This document shows, piece after piece, positions 61,206 through 64,000 of a stretch of 64,000 nucleotides of DNA. The notes under the pieces were generated by a model. That model made no database searches. It saw nothing but the letters and a program-made list of their open reading frames with translations, and was not told the origin of the DNA. The stretch lies in contig NW_020312968.1 in assembly GCF_003265705.1 (NCBI RefSeq), forward strand, positions 3,718,935 through 3,782,934, given 5' to 3'. This DNA comes from Callorhinus ursinus. Lineage: Eukaryota; Chordata; Mammalia; Carnivora; Otariidae. Position numbers and translations under genes: made by a program. Positions within the stretch are counted from its first letter, which is position 1. The number at the start of each line of letters is the position of its first letter.

Positions 61206-63864
61206 AAAAATTCTTTCTTGGAATTCCTAGACCTGTGATTTAATGCTTAAATCATCATAAGTTTTAGCTCGTACCTTTGAAAGCTACCTTAATCTTTCAA
61301 TTTCACCGTCAGATTTCCCATATCCTTCTCTCTCTAGGCTGCTCTCCATGTAATCTGCTCAGTTCTATATTTTACTTCTCTTCAGCCATGCCTAACCTGC
61401 TATTTAGCCCATTCATTGCATTACTCCTGTCGAGCATATGTTTTATTTACTTATTTTTTTTTGAAATTCTTTTTCAAACCCACCTTGTTAATTTGAATAG
61501 TTTCTTTAAAAATACTGTTCAATTATATGTATTGGAACATATTTGATATATGTATATTTCTTGATATATATGAATTATATGTAATAATTCTCAAACATGT
61601 CAATCTAATTCTGCTCTTTTTGCTGCTCGATTGTTTATATTGTGATATTTTCCCCGTGTGGTGGGTGAACTGTCCATTTAGGAGGTCATGTTGTTTGGAC
61701 TTTTATCTTTGTGAATTCTTTGAAGCTGGAGTAGACGACGCATCAAGCGTTCTGTTTTATGCAAGTCTTTTCTCACCTCACTGTCATCCCTGTGCTTTTA
61801 AAAAATCCAGCTCCAGGCTGGCTGGGTTTGACTGATCACTCTGGAAAATTCCTAGTGTCCACTTATTGCCTACCTCATTTACAGACCTGAACTTTCTCAG
61901 AGAAATACTCTGTGTTCCATTAGCTCAACCATGCACTAAAAAATTCTTTAATATTTTCCCAAGAGTTTTAGATGTACTACAGAAGAGATTTAATTGAATA
62001 TCTTTTCTACCATAATATTTTTAAAATGTAAGAATTAACTTGGCTCTGTATTCCTAAAATGCAATAAAACCCTGCACATATTATGTGCATCATTAATGTA
62101 CAGTGGATTCTCCTAAGTAATGAAAAGAGGGACTCTTTCCTTATAAAAACATTTCTTGCAAAGATTTCTGTATATTGATGTACATCATGAGCAATGATGA
62201 ACCGTTTTTGGGAAACAGGGACGTTATCACTCTACTGCTGATGCATATATTTTAAATATCACTTAAATAATATACTGTAACATGCTGTAATTGAGGGTCC
62301 AAACTGCTAGCTCAACTACATTTAAACAGTCCACTCTCTTCAGATGACAATGATCATTACTCCGAGTAAAGTACTAGTTATCTTTTTATTTTTGTATCTT
62401 ACTTGGATTCAATCCTTTCATGGATTTAAAAGAGATCATAGAACAATGGATATCATCATGACCTGTTCAAGTATATGAAAAAGATTCAATTTCTTCCTTC
62501 TCTTAAAGAACGAGGGTGGTCAGCCTTAAGTATATCTGTGATGTCAGTTAATTATAAAAGTCACAAAATAGACAAAAGTCTTTGTTTCAGATGTATTTTT
62601 CTTCAGAGAAAACAGAGGATGAGCATTTAGAGTATTTTCAGTATAAGGAGAACCATTTCAGTAGATTGTAGTACAGAAAGCAATATGCTCAATATATTAC
62701 ATTCTGCCTACATGCACCTAAATATGAATTTACCAGCCACCTTCCACGTAACACCCCTTGGAAAAAGCTTCTTTGTATATGTTCATGCTACTGCTAAGAC
62801 ACATTCTTTTCTGAGACCCCAGAAGATAACCCAATGATATAAATTATAATGGATATTTAGACCAGTGGCAAAATAAATTGGACATCATCTAAAATAAAGT
62901 AGATGTAGACAAACTAGGAAGTAAAAAATGCATCATTTCTTCTCCAGCTCTCTTAGGCATATTGTCATTGCTGCCAGGGCCCTAGTAAGTGCAAAATGTT
63001 CTATCATATAATTTTTACTTGAATAAACCATTGTCGCTCTCAAAGAGCATCTTGACTGAGTGATCATGACAGTCTTTGCTGTACCATTCCAAGTTTACTC
63101 ATCTACTACATGATCTGCTCCCAATAATAAACCACTGAAATTAAAGATCTCCAGAAGTTTTACCGGGGGTCTGTGATTGAAAATAAGGAAAATGAGATCT
63201 GAGAGTAGCTGCTAATTCATTTCTATGATTCTGTGAACTCATACAAGCAACGTGAAGGGAGTACAACATATGAATTCATAGTGGACCACAAAATACTGCC
63301 TTCGTGTATTCTCTTGCTTTTTCATAGTCCCAGAGTCACATTGCTTTGTGAACTTTGTTTCTTCCATGTGAATTAGTGGGGATGAAAATATTAACTTACT
63401 TGAGCTTTACCACAGATGTGAAGATGCAAGTCAGCTCTGGAATGAATCTGAGACATCAGGACACATGGCAAAAGGTCTACCCCCGCGGGTGCCACAGCAT
63501 TGCTCGCAAGTCAAAATTACACTTGTCTGAATCAAACAATGACAAGTTGGAGAAAAACTACTTTCTATTTCATTTCTTTCTTGAAACAAACATCTTCAGC
63601 TGTTCATGGATTCAGTCTACCCCCTCACTGAATAGAAATTCCCTTTTGACATCTGGTGTGCCCATTCTCTTCGGCGTATTTTGGTTTTGTTTAAATTGGA
63701 GCGAAAACTTTCCACTTCAAAAGCTCCCTTAGAAAGGGAGAGCAAGAAATAATGATGTGTTTGATGTGTTCTCCAAACTATCACTTCAAACTGATGTTTC
63801 TGACTGCTCACATAGTTCTTGATAATATTCCCACCTTGTGTTTACATCACGCCATCCATTTCTC

Positions 63865-63960
63865 TCAGTATTTTAACCTCAACTGATTCTCACCTCAACC
63901 CTCTGAAGCAAAACGGGTATCACTACTCTAGTTTGACAAATGAGAAAATTCCATCAGTCC
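63865..63960 (-). repeat. MIR fragment, minus strand
   Basis: 'ctgattctcacctcaaccct', 'ctagtttgacaaatgagaaa' follow the reversed MIR middle. Short. Confidence 0.55.
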
Positions 63961-64000
63961 GATGGTGATTGGAAGGTATAAAACTTGGCAGTGCAAAGAC

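Larger units (their letters stand above)
59250..61880 (-). mobile_element. Degenerate old L1 (L1M-like), minus strand
   Basis: T-rich on the plus strand. Recognisable reversed L1 blocks: 'cataccttttgcccacattt' at 59.4 kb, 'atttcactgggaatagaatt' then 'ccattgtttctggtgagaaa' near 60.8-60.9 kb, and after the SINE 'atatccttctctctctaggc' and 'ggtcatgttgtttggacttt'. Two SINEs (60373 and 61009) interrupt it. No long frame remains; frames of 89 and 102 codons on the plus strand are antisense artefacts. Same orientation as PCSK5. Borders approximate and the 59.5-60.3 kb part is weak. Confidence 0.65.
1..64000 (-). other. PCSK5: PCSK5 gene body (internal part; four catalytic-domain exons and flanking introns)
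   Basis: The whole window lies inside one minus-strand gene. Four exons recognised by translation join in order with matching phases and encode one unbroken stretch of a kexin/furin-type serine protease. PC5/6 is a secretory-pathway convertase that cleaves precursors after basic motifs; this is family knowledge. The paralogue was chosen from residues that differ between family members: exon 53401-53573 reads [18 protein letters not shown] and exon 23332-23432 reads GTSASAP with NHT before it, both as in PC5. PACE4 (PCSK6) has SVSAP and furin has [15 protein letters not shown]. Missing from the window: signal peptide, prodomain and catalytic Asp (above 64000); P domain, Cys-rich region, any transmembrane tail, promoter and poly(A) site. 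A shared gene name for both flanks is inferred from continuity. Confidence 0.95.
57352..64000 (-). other. PCSK5: PCSK5 intron upstream of the His exon (partial, at least 6.6 kb)
   Basis: No exon is recognisable here; the preceding exon (family residues around DALASCDVNGNDLDPMPRYD) is not seen. The intron contains a hAT-type element broken by a SINE (57.6-58.2 kb), an old minus-strand L1 (about 59.25-61.9 kb) with two SINE insertions, and a MIR trace at 63.87 kb. I recognise nothing in 58.25-59.2 kb or in 61.9-63.8 kb; both are AT-rich with only short open frames. Confidence 0.8.

Noticed and set aside
1..64000. Prokaryotic features, CRISPR arrays, operons, phage or plasmid signals
   Set aside because: Spliced vertebrate exons and mammalian repeats throughout; nothing prokaryotic is present. 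No tRNA, rRNA or snRNA gene was recognised; tRNA-like sequence occurs only as SINE heads.

Overview
The window is nuclear DNA from a placental mammal, almost certainly an arctoid (caniform) carnivoran such as a bear, seal or mustelid relative. The clue is sixteen tRNA-derived CAN-SINE copies whose head reads 'gcgcctgggtggctcag' and whose better-preserved members carry a body ('cctggagtcccgggatcgag') typical of arctoid SINEs rather than of dog or cat SINEs. The exact species cannot be settled from sequence alone.

The only gene I can support is PCSK5 (proprotein convertase PC5/6), on the minus strand and running through the whole window. Four consecutive coding exons are present, in transcript order (high to low coordinate): 57263-57351 (catalytic His), 53401-53573 (S1-pocket loop), 33932-34144 (oxyanion-hole Asn) and 23332-23432 (catalytic Ser). 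Together they give 576 nt, or 192 codons, of the subtilisin-like catalytic domain. All have AG/GT splice borders, compatible phases and no stops. The spacing His to Asn (101 residues) and His to Ser (174 residues) equals that of furin. The exon with the catalytic Asp and the prodomain must lie above 64000. The P domain, Cys-rich repeats and 3' end must lie below position 1. About 99% of the window is therefore intron.

The introns are filled with layered transposon debris. Ancient MIR and L2 copies are scattered throughout. Old L1-type fragments lie at 5.9-10.1, 25.1-25.7, 52.2-52.5 and 59.3-61.9 kb. Two short, 5'-truncated L1 3' ends with clear target-site duplications lie at 12.3 and 34.6 kb. 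There are two MaLR/MLT1-like solo LTRs (21.7 and 38.1 kb), two Tigger-type DNA transposons with TA flanks (40.4 and 55.2 kb), and a hAT-type element split by a SINE (57.6-58.2 kb). The SINEs come last; many have target-site duplications I could place to the base. Microsatellites, a long purine-rich tract (4.8-5.0 kb), a G16 tract (26.3 kb) and a 37-bp triplication (56.1 kb) complete the picture.

I found no RNA gene, CRISPR array, operon or other prokaryotic feature, and no convincing second protein gene. The longest non-exon open frames (171-177 codons) are what chance and low-complexity sequence give in 64 kb. I see no evidence for a new biological system; the findings list what I would still check.
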